Assembly (NCBI RefSeq): GCF_002744715.1
Contig: NZ_KZ319370.1
Coordinates: forward strand, 124,001 to 188,000
Length of the DNA: 64,000 nt
Reading direction: 5' to 3'
DNA from: Marinobacter profundi
GTDB lineage: Bacteria > Pseudomonadota > Gammaproteobacteria > Pseudomonadales > Oleiphilaceae
This document shows, piece after piece, positions 21,718-31,526 of this stretch. The notes under the pieces were generated by a model. That model worked only from the letters and a program-made list of their open reading frames with translations. It did no database searches and was not told the DNA's origin. A program made the position numbers and the translations under genes. Position 1 is the stretch's first letter; the number at the start of each line of letters is the position of its first letter.

Positions 21718-23040
21718 TCAGAGCACCATCGCCGCCAACCAGCCAAAGCCCAGCAACGGCAGGTTGTAGTGCAGGAACGTCGGCACCACCGTATCCCAGA
21801 TGTGATTGTGCTGACCGTCCACGTTGAGACCGGCGGTAGGCCCGAGGGTGGAATCGGAGGCCGGTGAACCGGCGTCACCGAGGGCACCGGCGGTGCCGAC
21901 CAGCGCCACAATGGCCAGTGGGCTGAAGCCCATCTGCAACGCCAGCGGCACATACAGCGCGGCAATGATCGGGATGGTGGAAAACGACGAACCGATACCC
22001 ATGGTAATCAGCAGGCCAACCACCAGCATCAGCAGGGCCGCCAGCGGTTTGTTGTTACCGATCATGGCCACCGAACCCTGGACCAGGGTGGCGATCTCGC
22101 CGGTTTCCCGCATCACTTCCGCAAACCCGTTGGCGGCGATCATGATGAAACCGATCATCGCCAGCATCTTCATGCCCTCGGTGAACAGGTCGTCCGCCTC
22201 TTTCCACTTCACCACCCCGGACAGGTTGAACAGCACGAAACCCGCCAGCGCGCCAAGGATCATCGAGCCCAGCCAGAGCTGCACCACAAAGGCCACCACG
22301 ATCGCAACCAGCGCCATCGCCAGGGTACGGGGACTGTACTTGACGTCCACCCGCTCGGTGCGGGCAATGGCGTCCATGTCATACCGGCGATCACCCCGGT
22401 AGCTGAAGAACACCGCCACCAGCAGGCCCACCAGCATGCCCAGCGCCGGTAACGCCATGGCAGACATCACATTGAGGCCGGTGGCGTCCACCCCGTTGTC
22501 GGCCACATTGGCCAGCAGGATTTCATTCAGGTAGATCCCGCCGAAACCCACGGGCAGGAACATGTAGGGCGTGATCAGGCCGAAGGTCAGCACGCAGGCA
22601 ACCAGCCGCCGGTCCATGTTGAGCTTCGCCATGACATAGAGCAGTGGCGGCACCACCAGCGGAATGAACGCAATGTGGATGGGCAGAATATTCTGCGACG
22701 AGATCGCTACCGCCAGCAGCAGGCCGATGATCAGGAAGCGGATACCGTTCATCGCGGCACCGTCGCCTTGGCGTCCGACCAGGGCAAGGGCCTTGTCGGC
22801 CAGGGCATGGGCCAGCCCGGACTTGCCGATGGCAACCGCAAAGGCGCCCAGGGTGGCATAGGACAGCGCGACGGTTGCCCCGCCGCCGAGGCCCTTGTTA
22901 AAGGCCGCGATGGTAGCGTCAAGGGACAGGCCCGCGACCAGGCCTCCACTGATGGCACCGATAATCAGAGCAACAACAACGTGGATGCGGCACAGACTCA
23001 GGACGAGCATGATGGCGACCGCAGCAACAACGGCATTCAT
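21718..23040 (-). CDS. Na+/H+ antiporter family protein (COG2056, YuiF type)
   Basis: A polytopic inner membrane protein of 440 residues with about 11-12 hydrophobic segments. It belongs by sequence pattern to the NhaC/ArsB-like ion transporter superfamily: [45 protein letters not shown] and the C-terminal [21 protein letters not shown] are characteristic of the YuiF group. Substrate specificity (Na+/H+ or amino acid) cannot be read from the sequence. It is convergent with yheV. Sodium extrusion would suit a marine organism, which is inference. Confidence 0.85.
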   Translation of the reverse strand: MNAVVAAVAIMLVLSLCRIHVVVALIIGAISGGLVAGLSLDATIAAFNKGLGGGATVALSYATLGAFAVAIGKSGLAHALADKALALVGRQGDGAAMNGIRFLIIGLLLAVAISSQNILPIHIAFIPLVVPPLLYVMAKLNMDRRLVACVLTFGLITPYMFLPVGFGGIYLNEILLANVADNGVDATGLNVMSAMALPALGMLVGLLVAVFFSYRGDRRYDMDAIARTERVDVKYSPRTLAMALVAIVVAFVVQLWLGSMILGALAGFVLFNLSGVVKWKEADDLFTEGMKMLAMIGFIMIAANGFAEVMRETGEIATLVQGSVAMIGNNKPLAALLMLVVGLLITMGIGSSFSTIPIIAALYVPLALQMGFSPLAIVALVGTAGALGDAGSPASDSTLGPTAGLNVDGQHNHIWDTVVPTFLHYNLPLLGFGWLAAMVL

Positions 23041-23153
23041 GGCAGACTCCGGATAGGATTTGACTGGTTACCCGGCCCCTTATGGGGGCCGGTATCACGA
23101 AAAGCGCGCTAATGTGCAGGAAAAGTGAGCAAAGGTCAAAAAACAGCCGGAAA

Positions 23154-23369
23154 TTACTCGATCAGGCTGAACCGCGGCACCTGCTCGCCGGCCACGTCGA
23201 CGGTTTCCAGAAACATCGACAGCGGACGCACCCAGAGGCTGAAATCGCCATACAGGCAGCGGTAGACCACCATTTGCTCCTCGGTTTCGCTGTGGCGGGC
23301 GACCCCGAGGACTTCGTAGTCCTGGCCCTTATAGTGCCGGTAGCGGCCGGGCGGAAGTGTCTTGGTCAT
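23154..23369 (-). CDS. DUF1653 domain protein
   Basis: A 71-residue cytoplasmic protein made almost entirely of the DUF1653 domain: PPGRYRHYKGQDYEVLGVARHSETEEQMVVYRCLYGD, LWVRPLSMFLETV. The fold is a small beta-barrel and the function is unknown. A CAGGGGGC stretch precedes the ATG. It lies 25 nt downstream of the DoxX gene on the same strand and may be cotranscribed with it. Confidence 0.88.
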   Translation of the reverse strand: MTKTLPPGRYRHYKGQDYEVLGVARHSETEEQMVVYRCLYGDFSLWVRPLSMFLETVDVAGEQVPRFSLIE

Positions 23370-23394
23370 GCTAGCCCCCTGCTGATCCCCGGGA

Positions 23395-23781
23395 TCAGTT
23401 CTTCAGCTTGTACTTGCCCGGCCCCAGAAAGAGCACGGCAATGGCGGTAAACAGGAAGAAACCCTGCAGTTCCAGGGCCCAGCCGCCGTTGCCGCCGAGC
23501 GACATCAACTGGTGGCCGTGTACCAGTGCGATGGCCACCAGCATGTTGAAGGCAATCAGCAGGGCGCCGATGCGGGTCTGGTAGCCCAGGACTACCATCA
23601 GCGGACCGATCAGTTCACCCACGTAGACGCCGTAGGCCAGCACAGGGGGAAGACCGTGGCTGGCCAGCTCGCCTTCAATAAAGCCGATCCCGTTGAGCAG
23701 TTTGGCAATGCCGTGAAACAGCATCAGACCACCCAGGGTGAGGCGGATAATCAGTTTTCCAAGATCGGCGTTATCGAGCAC
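23395..23781 (-). CDS. DoxX-family membrane protein
   Basis: A 128-residue inner membrane protein with four predicted helices (LIIRLTLGGLMLFHGIAKL, YGVYVGELIGPLMVVLGY, IGALLIAFNMLVAIALVHG, GFFLFTAIAVLFLGPGKYKL). The N-terminal RL.LG..ML.HG..K motif is typical of DoxX. Some relatives take part in quinone-linked oxidation, but for this subgroup the role is unknown. A GGAGGC sequence precedes the start. Confidence 0.9.
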   Translation of the reverse strand: MLDNADLGKLIIRLTLGGLMLFHGIAKLLNGIGFIEGELASHGLPPVLAYGVYVGELIGPLMVVLGYQTRIGALLIAFNMLVAIALVHGHQLMSLGGNGGWALELQGFFLFTAIAVLFLGPGKYKLKN

Positions 23782-23860
23782 GGGAGCCTCCGTTCGAAAG
23801 TTGAGAAATGCTGGAAGTTCCGTAGCTTACCGTGATCTGTCCCGGCCTCATAGCACTGTG

Positions 23861-24547
23861 TCAGAAGCCGGCGCCGAGGGAGAAGCGGATGTGGTTGCGG
23901 ATGAGCAGATTTTCCCAGTAGTTGCGCATCCAGTCCCAGGCGGCATGGCGAACCTGTGCCACAAAGGGGTCCAGATCAAGTTCGTAGTAATCCGGGGTGC
24001 CCGCAATCTGCAGAACCGTCACGGCGATGGCTTCATCCAGCTCGTTGGCAAACGGTTCCCCGATCAGCTGGTGAGCCAGCAGGTTGGCCTGGGTCACCTC
24101 GATATCCACCAGCTGACTGGTGCGGGTGGAGTAGTTGTTCTCGTACATTTCTTCCATCAGGCGGTGGCACAGGTAGGCCCGGATCAACAGGCCGTCCAGC
24201 CCTTCATAGCGCGCAATCAGCGCCGAAGGCTGGGTAAAGTAGCGGGTTGCCGCCTCGATGAACGGGGCAAACAGCTCCGCCGTGTCGGCTTCGCGGGCAC
24301 AGGCATCGACACATTCGATCAGCCGTGGCGCCATCTCGATGTATTCGATGGCAAACTGGAACAGGCAGGTGGCCGGTTGGTAGCCCTCGATGGTAATCGA
24401 CGCGGGCAAGGTGGCCGCCTTTTCCTTCATCAGCCGGAGAAATTCTCCGGAATGGGCTTCCTGCCGCCTGGCCTGATCAATGATGTTGAGAACCACTTCT
24501 GGTGTCATGTCAGAAGATGCCGGTGTCTGAACGGAATAGGGTCGCAA
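23861..24547 (-). CDS. Conserved protein of unknown function
   Basis: A soluble, acidic, mostly helical protein of 228 residues without signal peptide, membrane segment or catalytic motif that I can recognise. Aromatic-rich stretches (CLFQFAIEYIEMAPRL, EEMYENNYSTRTSQLVDIEV, WDWMRNYWENLLIRNHIRFSLG) suggest a compact helical domain. The start is ambiguous: TTG 24547 has GGGAGG 4 nt upstream, while ATG 24508 (MTPEVVLN) has no ribosome binding site; the TTG start is given. No functional link to the neighbouring MATE or DoxX genes is evident. Confidence 0.6.
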   Translation of the reverse strand: MRPYSVQTPASSDMTPEVVLNIIDQARRQEAHSGEFLRLMKEKAATLPASITIEGYQPATCLFQFAIEYIEMAPRLIECVDACAREADTAELFAPFIEAATRYFTQPSALIARYEGLDGLLIRAYLCHRLMEEMYENNYSTRTSQLVDIEVTQANLLAHQLIGEPFANELDEAIAVTVLQIAGTPDYYELDLDPFVAQVRHAAWDWMRNYWENLLIRNHIRFSLGAGF

Positions 24548-24688
24548 GGCGCCTCCCGCTATTCGTGGGAAAATCGGTCCGGGACTGGCGTGGCGGGATG
24601 GCGACCCGGTCGCCGGTCATGCCTGGGTCCTGTGCCGGGCTCTTTGTGAGTATTGTAGTTGAGATTTGACGATCTGCGCGGTACCGGC

Positions 24689-26020
24689 TCACAGCCGGAA
24701 CCAGATGCCGTTGCGGGTGTGGCGGAAGAACAGCCAGCCCATTCCCAGCGCCCGTGCCACCATCAGCGTAATCAGTGCAAACCACAGGCCGTGGTTACCC
24801 CAGCCAGTGGTGAGCCACCATACCGGAAGGAACACCCCGAAGGCGGCCAGCAGCATGGTGTTCTGCATGTCCCGGGTGCGGGTCGCACCAATGAAGATGC
24901 CGTCGAGCAGGAAGCCCCAGACGGTCGTCAAGGGCAGCAGCCAGAGCCAGGGCAGAAACTGCCAGGCGCGCAGCCGAACCTCGTCGATGCTGGTCAGCAG
25001 ACTGATCAGCTGGCGCCCTCCCAGCACAAAGGCCAGGGTAAACAGCAACGCCCCCCACAGCGACCAGCGCAGCGCCGCACGGCAGACCACACGGAATTGC
25101 CGCCGGCTGCCGCGGCCGACGGCCTCTCCGACCAGCGCCTCGGCGGCGTTGGCAAAGCCGTCGAGGCCGTTGGAAATTACCAGCAGGAAGGTTATCAGCA
25201 CCGCGTTGGCGGCGAGCGTTACTTCGCCCTGGCGCGCCCCCTGCGCGGTAAAGAAGGCCAGCACCAGCAGCAGGGTAACGGTGCGCACCAGCAGATAACG
25301 GTTGACCCGCAGGATGGCGGTGTAATCGGCCAGCCGGCCAAGCAGCGCCCGGCTGAAACGCTGGCCGGCGGGTAGCCGCTGCAGCACCAGCCAGAAGCCG
25401 AGCGTGGTGGCAGCATATTCCGCCATCACCGTGGCCATGGCGACGCCGCGGCTGTTCCAGCCCAGCACGGTGACGAAGACTATGTCCAGCACGATGTTGA
25501 GGCCATTGGCGACAATCAGCATCAACATGGGGCCGCGGGGACACTGGGTACCGATCAGCCAGCCCACCAGGGTGTACTGGCACAGCACAGCCGGCGCACT
25601 CCAGATGCGGATGGCGGCATATTCCGCGGCCAGTGCCGTTATTTCGGGGCCCGGGTTCATCAGAACCAGGCCGAGGCGGATCAACGGCTGATGCACGGCA
25701 ATCAGGACCAGGCCGATTGCCACCGCCAGCGCCAGGGATCGCACCAGCAGGGCAGTCTGGCCAAAGTGGTCGCGCCGGCCAAAGGCCTGGGCTGCCAGGC
25801 CGGTGGTTCCCATCCGCATGAAACCGAAGGTCCAGTACAACAGGGTGAACAGGTTGGCGCCCACCGCCACCGCGCCGAGGTACTCAGGACGGTCAAGGTG
25901 GCCCAGCACGGCGGTGTCCACCAGCCCGAGCAGGGGCACGGTGAGGTTGGTCAGCATCAGGGGCCAGGCAAGCGCCCACAGACGCCGGTCGGTGGCCGTG
26001 ACGGCGAGCGGTTTAGTCAC
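24689..26020 (-). CDS. MATE-family efflux transporter (DinF-like)
   Basis: A 443-residue polytopic membrane protein with 12 hydrophobic segments in two homologous halves. The N-terminus LWALAWPLMLTNLTVPLLGLVDTAVLGHLDRPEYLGAVAVG is the MATE signature, with the DinF-type Asp in the first helix. It should export cationic or hydrophobic compounds using a Na+ or H+ gradient; the substrate is not known. The gene is divergent from coxB and ends near the unknown protein gene. Confidence 0.92.
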   Translation of the reverse strand: MTKPLAVTATDRRLWALAWPLMLTNLTVPLLGLVDTAVLGHLDRPEYLGAVAVGANLFTLLYWTFGFMRMGTTGLAAQAFGRRDHFGQTALLVRSLALAVAIGLVLIAVHQPLIRLGLVLMNPGPEITALAAEYAAIRIWSAPAVLCQYTLVGWLIGTQCPRGPMLMLIVANGLNIVLDIVFVTVLGWNSRGVAMATVMAEYAATTLGFWLVLQRLPAGQRFSRALLGRLADYTAILRVNRYLLVRTVTLLLVLAFFTAQGARQGEVTLAANAVLITFLLVISNGLDGFANAAEALVGEAVGRGSRRQFRVVCRAALRWSLWGALLFTLAFVLGGRQLISLLTSIDEVRLRAWQFLPWLWLLPLTTVWGFLLDGIFIGATRTRDMQNTMLLAAFGVFLPVWWLTTGWGNHGLWFALITLMVARALGMGWLFFRHTRNGIWFRL

Positions 26021-26093
26021 TTTGTGTATAACCAGCTGTTTTTTAATCAGGTTAATGTTTAGTCAACTTTTTAGCGTTTTTTTGACCTATGTC

Positions 26094-26099
26094 TATACT
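26094..26099 (+). promoter_or_regulatory. Candidate -10 box upstream of the cox operon
   Basis: TATACT lies about 120 nt before the coxB ATG inside a 199-nt AT-rich divergent region (26021-26219). The matching -35 is poor (TTAGCG 17 bp upstream). A TTGACC at 26082-26087 has no well-spaced -10. The promoter assignment is therefore tentative. Confidence 0.35.
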
Positions 26100-26219
26100 C
26101 AGAATTGTTATATCCGTGAGCAGGCTTTCACTCTGCGCTGGCCGGTGCGTGCGAACACCGCGAGTTCAGAGGGATTGGACGCAAAATCCGACAAGAATAA
26201 GACTCTGTGGAGACACAGT

Positions 26220-27347
26220 ATGATGCGCGTGCACGCCAAGCGTGCAGGTGTCCTTTTGAGCGGTCTCATGCTCCCTGCCCTGTCCCATGCGGACTGGGGG
26301 ATGAACATGGTACCCGGGGTCACCGGCACCAGTAACGAGATATTCAGCCTTCACATGACCATTCTGTGGATCTGCGTCGCCATTGGTGTCGTGGTATTCG
26401 GGGTCATGTTCTGGTCCATCATTGCCCACCGCAAGTCCGATGACCGCGAGCCGGCCCACTTCCACGAGAACACGGCGGTGGAGATTCTCTGGACCATCAT
26501 TCCCTTTGTCATCCTCGTGGCAATGGCGATTCCCGCCACCGCCACCCTGGTGGATATGTATGACACCAGCGAATCGGACATCGACATCAAGGTGACCGGG
26601 TACCAGTGGAAGTGGAAATACGACTACATCAACGACGATTTCGGCTACTTCTCCAACCTGGCGACCTCCCAGGACGAAATCTACAACCGCCTCGAGAAAA
26701 ACGAAAACTACCTGCTCGAAGTGGATAACCCGCTGGTGATACCGGTCGGCAAGAAGGTGCGCCTCCTGCTGACAGCCAACGACGTTATCCATTCGTGGTG
26801 GGTACCCGAGTTCGGCGTCAAGAAGGATGCCATCCCGGGCTTCATCAATGAAACCTGGACCCGGGTGGATGAGCCGGGTATCTACCGCGGCCAGTGTACC
26901 GAACTGTGTGGCACCTATCACGGGTTCATGCCGGTGGTGGTCAAGGCGGTGCCCCAGGAAGAATACGACAGCTGGCTGGCGGAACAGAAAGCCGCTGCCG
27001 AGAAAGAGCGTGAACTCACCCAGAAAGACTGGACCATGGACGAGTTGATGGAGCGTGGCGAGAAAGTCTATGCCACCGCCTGTGCCGCGTGTCACCAGGC
27101 CGATGGTTCCGGCGCACCGCCGGCATTCCCGGCGCTCAAGGGCAGTGCCATCGCCACCGGTGACATGGCCGGCCACCTGGACATTGTGGTCAACGGCAAG
27201 CCCGGTACCGCCATGCAGGCGTTCGGCGAGCAGCTGAACGAGGCTGACCTCGCAGCAGTCATCACCTACGAACGCAATGCCTGGGGCAATAACACCGGCG
27301 ATATGGTAACGCCCAAGGAAGTCTTTGATTACAAGAATCAGCAGTAA
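26220..27347 (+). CDS. coxB: Cytochrome c oxidase subunit II with C-terminal cytochrome c domain
   Basis: Subunit II of an aa3-type terminal oxidase. The 375-residue protein starts at ATG 26220 (MMRVHAKRAG); a longer open frame upstream is not protein-like. It has a signal peptide ending near LSHA, two transmembrane helices (about 45-67 and 85-107), and a cupredoxin domain with CuA ligands in VPEFGVKKDAIPGF and RGQCTELCGTYHGFM. A fused cytochrome c domain with heme site CAACH follows at about residues 285-360. Fusion with cytochrome c is a known variant (caa3-like). It opens the cox operon. Confidence 0.97.
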   Translation: MMRVHAKRAGVLLSGLMLPALSHADWGMNMVPGVTGTSNEIFSLHMTILWICVAIGVVVFGVMFWSIIAHRKSDDREPAHFHENTAVEILWTIIPFVILVAMAIPATATLVDMYDTSESDIDIKVTGYQWKWKYDYINDDFGYFSNLATSQDEIYNRLEKNENYLLEVDNPLVIPVGKKVRLLLTANDVIHSWWVPEFGVKKDAIPGFINETWTRVDEPGIYRGQCTELCGTYHGFMPVVVKAVPQEEYDSWLAEQKAAAEKERELTQKDWTMDELMERGEKVYATACAACHQADGSGAPPAFPALKGSAIATGDMAGHLDIVVNGKPGTAMQAFGEQLNEADLAAVITYERNAWGNNTGDMVTPKEVFDYKNQQ

Positions 27348-27401
27348 GCCAGACACTAAAACTTCACCAGCCAAGTCACGACGGCGGTAACGGGGGTTTT
27401 C

Positions 27402-28985
27402 ATGAGTGCGGTCGCAGATACCCACGCCCAGGCACATCATCATGGTCCTGCCAGCGGCATAACCCGGTGGTTGTTCACCACTAACCACAAAGATATCGGC
27501 ACCATGTACCTGGTGTTCAGTTTCACCATGTTCCTCCTTGGTGGCACCATGGCCATGGTGATCCGGGCCGAACTGTTCCAGCCCGGCCTGCAGATCGTGC
27601 AGCCGGAGTTCTTCAACCAGATGACCACCATGCATGGTCTGATCATGGTATTCGGGGCGGTGATGCCGGCCTTCGTGGGCCTGGCCAACTGGATGCTGCC
27701 GCTGATGATCGGTGCGCCGGATATGGCGTTGCCGCGGATGAACAACTGGAGCTTCTGGCTGCTGCCCTGCGCCTTCCTGATCCTGGTGTCCACCCTGTTC
27801 ATGTCCGGCGGGGCGCCCAACTTCGGCTGGACCTTCTACGCCCCGCTGTCCACCACCTACGGTCCGCCCAGTACGACCTTCTTCATTTTCGCCGTCCACA
27901 TCATGGGGATCTCTTCGATCATGGGGGCCATCAACGTGATTGCCACCATCCTCAACCTGCGGGCGCCCGGCATGACCCTGATGAAAATGCCGCTGTTCGT
28001 CTGGACCTGGCTGATCACCGCGTTCCTGCTGATTGCCGTGATGCCGGTACTGGCGGGTGTGGTCACCATGATGCTGATGGACATCAATTTCGGTACCAGC
28101 TTCTTTGACGCCTCCGGTGGCGGTGACCCGGTGCTGTTCCAGCATGTGTTCTGGTTCTTCGGCCACCCCGAGGTCTATATCATGATCCTGCCGGCCTTTG
28201 GCGCGGTGTCCCACATCATTCCGGCGTTCTCCCGCAAGCGGCTGTTCGGCTATGCCTCGATGGTCTACGCGGTGGGGGCTATTGCCCTGCTGTCGTTCAT
28301 CGTCTGGGCCCACCACATGTTCACCGTGGGGGTGCCCATTGCCGGCCAGCTGTTCTTCATGTACGCCACCATGCTGATCGCGGTGCCCACCGGGGTGAAG
28401 GTATTCAACTGGGTGGCCACCATGTTCCGCGGCTCGCTGACGTTCGAGGCACCGATGCTGTTCGCGGTGGCCTTTGTCATCCTGTTCACCATTGGCGGCT
28501 TCTCCGGCCTGATGCTGGCCATTGCACCGGCAGACTTCCAGTACCACGACACCTATTTTGTGGTGGCCCACTTCCACTATGTGCTGGTGCCGGGTGCCAT
28601 CTTCGGTATCTTCGCGTCCGCCTACTTCTGGTTGCCCAAGTGGACCGGCCACATGTATGACGAAACCCTGGCCAAGACCCATTTCTGGCTGTCGTTTATC
28701 GGCATGAACCTCGCGTTCTTCCCGATGCACTTCCTCGGCCTTGCCGGTATGCCACGGCGGATTCCGGACTACGCCCTGCAGTTTGCCGATTTCAACATGG
28801 TCTCGAGCATCGGCGCATTCATGTTCGGCGCTACCCAGCTGCTGTTCCTCGCCATCGTCATCAAGTGTGTCCGTGGTGGCGAGAAAGCGGCGGCCAAGCC
28901 GTGGGAGGGCGCGGAAGGCCTGGAGTGGACGGTCCCGTCACCGGCGCCCTACCACACCTTTGCCACACCGCCGGAAGTGAAATAA
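27402..28985 (+). CDS. coxA: Cytochrome c oxidase subunit I
   Basis: Catalytic heme-copper subunit (527 residues, 12 helices) that reduces O2 to water and pumps protons. Key blocks are TMHGLIMVFGAVMPAFVGLANW (low-spin heme His), FWFFGHPEVYIMILPAFG (CuB His cross-linked to Tyr, with the K-channel Tyr), WAHHMFTVGV (CuB His pair) and DTYFVVAHFHYVL (heme a and a3 ligands). It lies 54 nt after coxB in the same operon. Confidence 0.98.
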   Translation: MSAVADTHAQAHHHGPASGITRWLFTTNHKDIGTMYLVFSFTMFLLGGTMAMVIRAELFQPGLQIVQPEFFNQMTTMHGLIMVFGAVMPAFVGLANWMLPLMIGAPDMALPRMNNWSFWLLPCAFLILVSTLFMSGGAPNFGWTFYAPLSTTYGPPSTTFFIFAVHIMGISSIMGAINVIATILNLRAPGMTLMKMPLFVWTWLITAFLLIAVMPVLAGVVTMMLMDINFGTSFFDASGGGDPVLFQHVFWFFGHPEVYIMILPAFGAVSHIIPAFSRKRLFGYASMVYAVGAIALLSFIVWAHHMFTVGVPIAGQLFFMYATMLIAVPTGVKVFNWVATMFRGSLTFEAPMLFAVAFVILFTIGGFSGLMLAIAPADFQYHDTYFVVAHFHYVLVPGAIFGIFASAYFWLPKWTGHMYDETLAKTHFWLSFIGMNLAFFPMHFLGLAGMPRRIPDYALQFADFNMVSSIGAFMFGATQLLFLAIVIKCVRGGEKAAAKPWEGAEGLEWTVPSPAPYHTFATPPEVK

Positions 28986-29000
28986 CACGAGGTTTGAGCG

Positions 29001-29597
29001 ATGCCCCGGACTCCCGACAAACACGCGCCCCGCAGTAACCTTCGAGTGGTGAGCTGGTGTCTTGCCGGTACCCTGGGCATGTTCGCCTTCGGTTTTGCCA
29101 TGGTCCCGCTGTATGACGTGTTCTGTGACATCACCGGCATCAACGGTAAAACCGGCGGTCGCTATGAAGCCAGTGCCACCGAAGAGCGGGACGAAAACCG
29201 GACGGTGACGGTGCAGTTTATCGCCCAGAACGGGCCGGAGATGCCCTGGCACTTCCGGCCGGTGACGCGCAGCATTGTCGTCCACCCCGGTGAACCGACC
29301 ACGGTGAACTTCTACGCCGAGAATCCCACCGGCCAGGCCATGGTGGCCCAGGCAGTGCCCAGCCTGGCGCCGGCCGAGGGTACGCTGTATTTCCACAAAA
29401 CCGAATGTTTCTGCTTTAACCAGCAGCCCCTGGAGGCTGGTGAGAGCACCGAAATGCCACTGATCTTCATCGTTGACAGGGACCTGCCGAAGCACATTAC
29501 CAAGCTCACCCTGTCATACACCCTGTATGACCAGACCCGCGCCGGTAAGGTTTCGAAAGCAGTGTCTGATCCAAAAACAACAACCGATAACGGATAA
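29001..29597 (+). CDS. ctaG: Cytochrome c oxidase assembly protein CtaG (Cox11)
   Basis: Copper chaperone that delivers Cu to the CuB site of subunit I. The 198-residue protein has a single N-terminal membrane anchor (VVSWCLAGTLGMFAFGFAMVPLYDVFCDITG), a periplasmic immunoglobulin-like domain with the DENRTVTVQFIAQN strand, and the Cu-binding motif KTECFCFNQQPL near residue 135. It lies between coxA and coxC, the usual place. Confidence 0.97.
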   Translation: MPRTPDKHAPRSNLRVVSWCLAGTLGMFAFGFAMVPLYDVFCDITGINGKTGGRYEASATEERDENRTVTVQFIAQNGPEMPWHFRPVTRSIVVHPGEPTTVNFYAENPTGQAMVAQAVPSLAPAEGTLYFHKTECFCFNQQPLEAGESTEMPLIFIVDRDLPKHITKLTLSYTLYDQTRAGKVSKAVSDPKTTTDNG

Positions 29598-29613
29598 GCC
29601 GTCGGAGGCTGTC

Positions 29614-30501
29614 ATGGCGACAAACCAGACCTATTACGTTCCGGAGCAGAGTAAATGGCCGATCATCGCCACGGTGGGCCTGGGGCTCACGCTGTACGGG
29701 GTGGCATCCATCATGGTGAACGGCTCCCAGGGCGAGTCCACCGCGGGTTCCTGGGCGCTGTTCTGGATCGGCGCGCTGATCATGGCCTACATGCTGTTTG
29801 GCTGGTTCGGTAACGTCATCCGGGAAAGCCGCGCCGGGTTGTACAGCCCGCAGATGGACCGCTCGTTCCGTTGGGGTATGAGCTGGTTCATCTTCTCCGA
29901 AGTGATGTTCTTTGCCGCGTTTTTCGGCGCCCTGTTCTATGCCCGGGTCTTTGCCGTGCCCTGGCTGGGTGGCGAAGGTGACCGGGGCAGTTCGAACATG
30001 CTCTGGGAGGGTTTCCAGGCCACCTGGCCACTGCTCAACAACCCGGATCCGCAGGCCTACCCGGCACCCAAGGACATCATTGGTCCCTGGGGCCTGCCGC
30101 TGATCAACACGGTGCTGCTGGTGACATCGTCGTTCACCGTCACGGTTGCCCACCACGCCCTCAAGGCCGATAACCGCAAGAAGCTGAAAATCTGGCTGGC
30201 GGCGACCATCGTGCTGGCACTTGCCTTCCTGGTTCTGCAGGGAGAAGAGTACGTCCACGCCTATCAGGAGCTGGACCTGACCCTGCAATCCGGCATCTAT
30301 GGCAGTACCTTCTTCATGCTCACCGGCTTTCACGGTGCCCACGTGATGCTGGGCACGCTGATGCTGATCATCATGCTGGTCCGCATCCAGAAAGGGCATT
30401 TTTCCGCGGAGAAACATTTCGGTTTCGAGGCGGCCAGCTGGTACTGGCACTTCGTCGACGTGGTCTGGCTCGGTCTGTTCGTGTTTGTCTATGTGCTGTG
30501 A
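29614..30501 (+). CDS. coxC: Cytochrome c oxidase subunit III
   Basis: Core membrane subunit (295 residues, seven helices) that stabilises proton pumping by subunit I. The ATG at 29614 (MATNQTYYVPEQSKWP) was chosen for its GGAGG at 5 nt; the frame is open further upstream inside ctaG but that part is out of family. Typical blocks are MSWFIFSEVMFFAAFFGALFYAR, LLVTSSFTVTVAHHALK and FFMLTGFHGAHVMLGTLML, ending in WYWHFVDVVWLGLFVFVYVL. Confidence 0.97.
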   Translation: MATNQTYYVPEQSKWPIIATVGLGLTLYGVASIMVNGSQGESTAGSWALFWIGALIMAYMLFGWFGNVIRESRAGLYSPQMDRSFRWGMSWFIFSEVMFFAAFFGALFYARVFAVPWLGGEGDRGSSNMLWEGFQATWPLLNNPDPQAYPAPKDIIGPWGLPLINTVLLVTSSFTVTVAHHALKADNRKKLKIWLAATIVLALAFLVLQGEEYVHAYQELDLTLQSGIYGSTFFMLTGFHGAHVMLGTLMLIIMLVRIQKGHFSAEKHFGFEAASWYWHFVDVVWLGLFVFVYVL

Positions 30502-30519
30502 GGCGGCCGGATGGGGCTG

Positions 30520-30723
30520 TCAGGGAGTAGGGTTGAGCGACAGGTCGCCGTGCCACAGGGCGATGATGATCAGTACTAGCAACAACACACTCAGCGCGAC
30601 ACGGATTGCCAGGGAATTGACCACCCGATTGGTTTTACCGCCGTCCCGGATCAGGAAAAACAGGCCGCTGAACAGGCTGACCACAACGGCGAGCAGCAGG
30701 ACGGCAATGGCAATTTTCAGCAT
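30520..30723 (-). CDS. DUF2909 twin-transmembrane small protein
   Basis: A 67-residue protein with two hydrophobic helices (LKIAIAVLLLAVVVSLFSGLFFLI and VALSVLLLVLIIIALW) separated by RDGGKTNRVVNSLAIR, the arrangement of the DUF2909 family. ATG 30723 was preferred over an upstream in-frame start because the family begins just before the first helix and GGAGC lies upstream. It is on the opposite strand inside the cox cluster, as is the Pseudomonas counterpart (PA0109). A link to oxidase assembly is suggested by location only. Confidence 0.8.
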   Translation of the reverse strand: MLKIAIAVLLLAVVVSLFSGLFFLIRDGGKTNRVVNSLAIRVALSVLLLVLIIIALWHGDLSLNPTP

Positions 30724-30785
30724 GGGCAGGAGCTCCGTTGGGTTGTTGTGCAGGGGGCACGGTTCAGAGGTCACTATAGCAGAGC

Positions 30786-31526
30786 ATGACTGATCACCAA
30801 TGGCAGCCGCACAGGCAGTGGCACTTCGACTGGCGGCTGCTGGTTTTTGCCGGGTTGTTCCTGCCGCTGCTGGTCGGGCTGGGTATCTGGCAGCTGGGCC
30901 GGGCCGAGCAGAAACAGCAGCGGCTGGACCAGTGGCAGCAACAGGCCGAGCAGCTGGACTGGGCGGGCCATCTGCATCAGGGCCTGGCGGTTGGCCGGCC
31001 GGTAAGTCTGCAGGGGCGCTATGGCGAGGCCATCTGGTTGCTGGATAACCGTACCCGCGATGGCGTGGCCGGATATGAGGTGCTCAATCTGTTCCATCCC
31101 CGTGCCGGCCAGCCGGTGGTGGTCAACCGTGGCTGGATCCGCGCGCCACAACGCCGGGAAGTGTTGCCGGTGGTGCCGACGCCGGTAACCGAAGTGACGA
31201 TTCACGGGCGGATCAGTGACTACCCGCAGCCACCGGTTCTGCAGGACACCGACGAACCCGGGCAGGGCTGGCCGAGGCGGGTCCAGACCCTGGGCCGCGA
31301 CCAGGTCCGCCAGGTGGCCGCGGAGGCCGCGGACCTCGTGGTTCGACTCAGTAATCGTGAGCAGCCCGGGGCCTTCCGGGCTGACTGGGCGCCCGACCGG
31401 ATGGGGCCGCAGACCCATTATGGCTATGCCCTGCAGTGGTTTGCCCTGGCCGGGGCGTTGCTTGCACTGACCGTGATTGCCAGTTACCGAAAAACAGGAG
31501 CCGATAATGACAATGACAATGGCTGA
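30786..31526 (+). CDS. SURF1-family oxidase assembly protein
   Basis: Membrane protein of 246 residues with an N-terminal helix (WRLLVFAGLFLPLLVGLGIWQLGRAEQK) and a C-terminal helix (YGYALQWFALAGALLALTVIA), the SURF1 layout. The SURF1 hallmarks GxWQLxRxxxK and NRGWI are present. Family members help insert heme a into subunit I. Its 3' end overlaps the next gene by 20 nt in another frame. Confidence 0.92.
   Translation: MTDHQWQPHRQWHFDWRLLVFAGLFLPLLVGLGIWQLGRAEQKQQRLDQWQQQAEQLDWAGHLHQGLAVGRPVSLQGRYGEAIWLLDNRTRDGVAGYEVLNLFHPRAGQPVVVNRGWIRAPQRREVLPVVPTPVTEVTIHGRISDYPQPPVLQDTDEPGQGWPRRVQTLGRDQVRQVAAEAADLVVRLSNREQPGAFRADWAPDRMGPQTHYGYALQWFALAGALLALTVIASYRKTGADNDNDNG

Noticed and set aside
26166..28730. 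854-codon open frame on the minus strand
   Set aside because: It is antisense to coxB/coxA; the His/Gln/Gly-rich product is a typical shadow of GC-rich membrane protein genes, and both sense genes are unmistakable.
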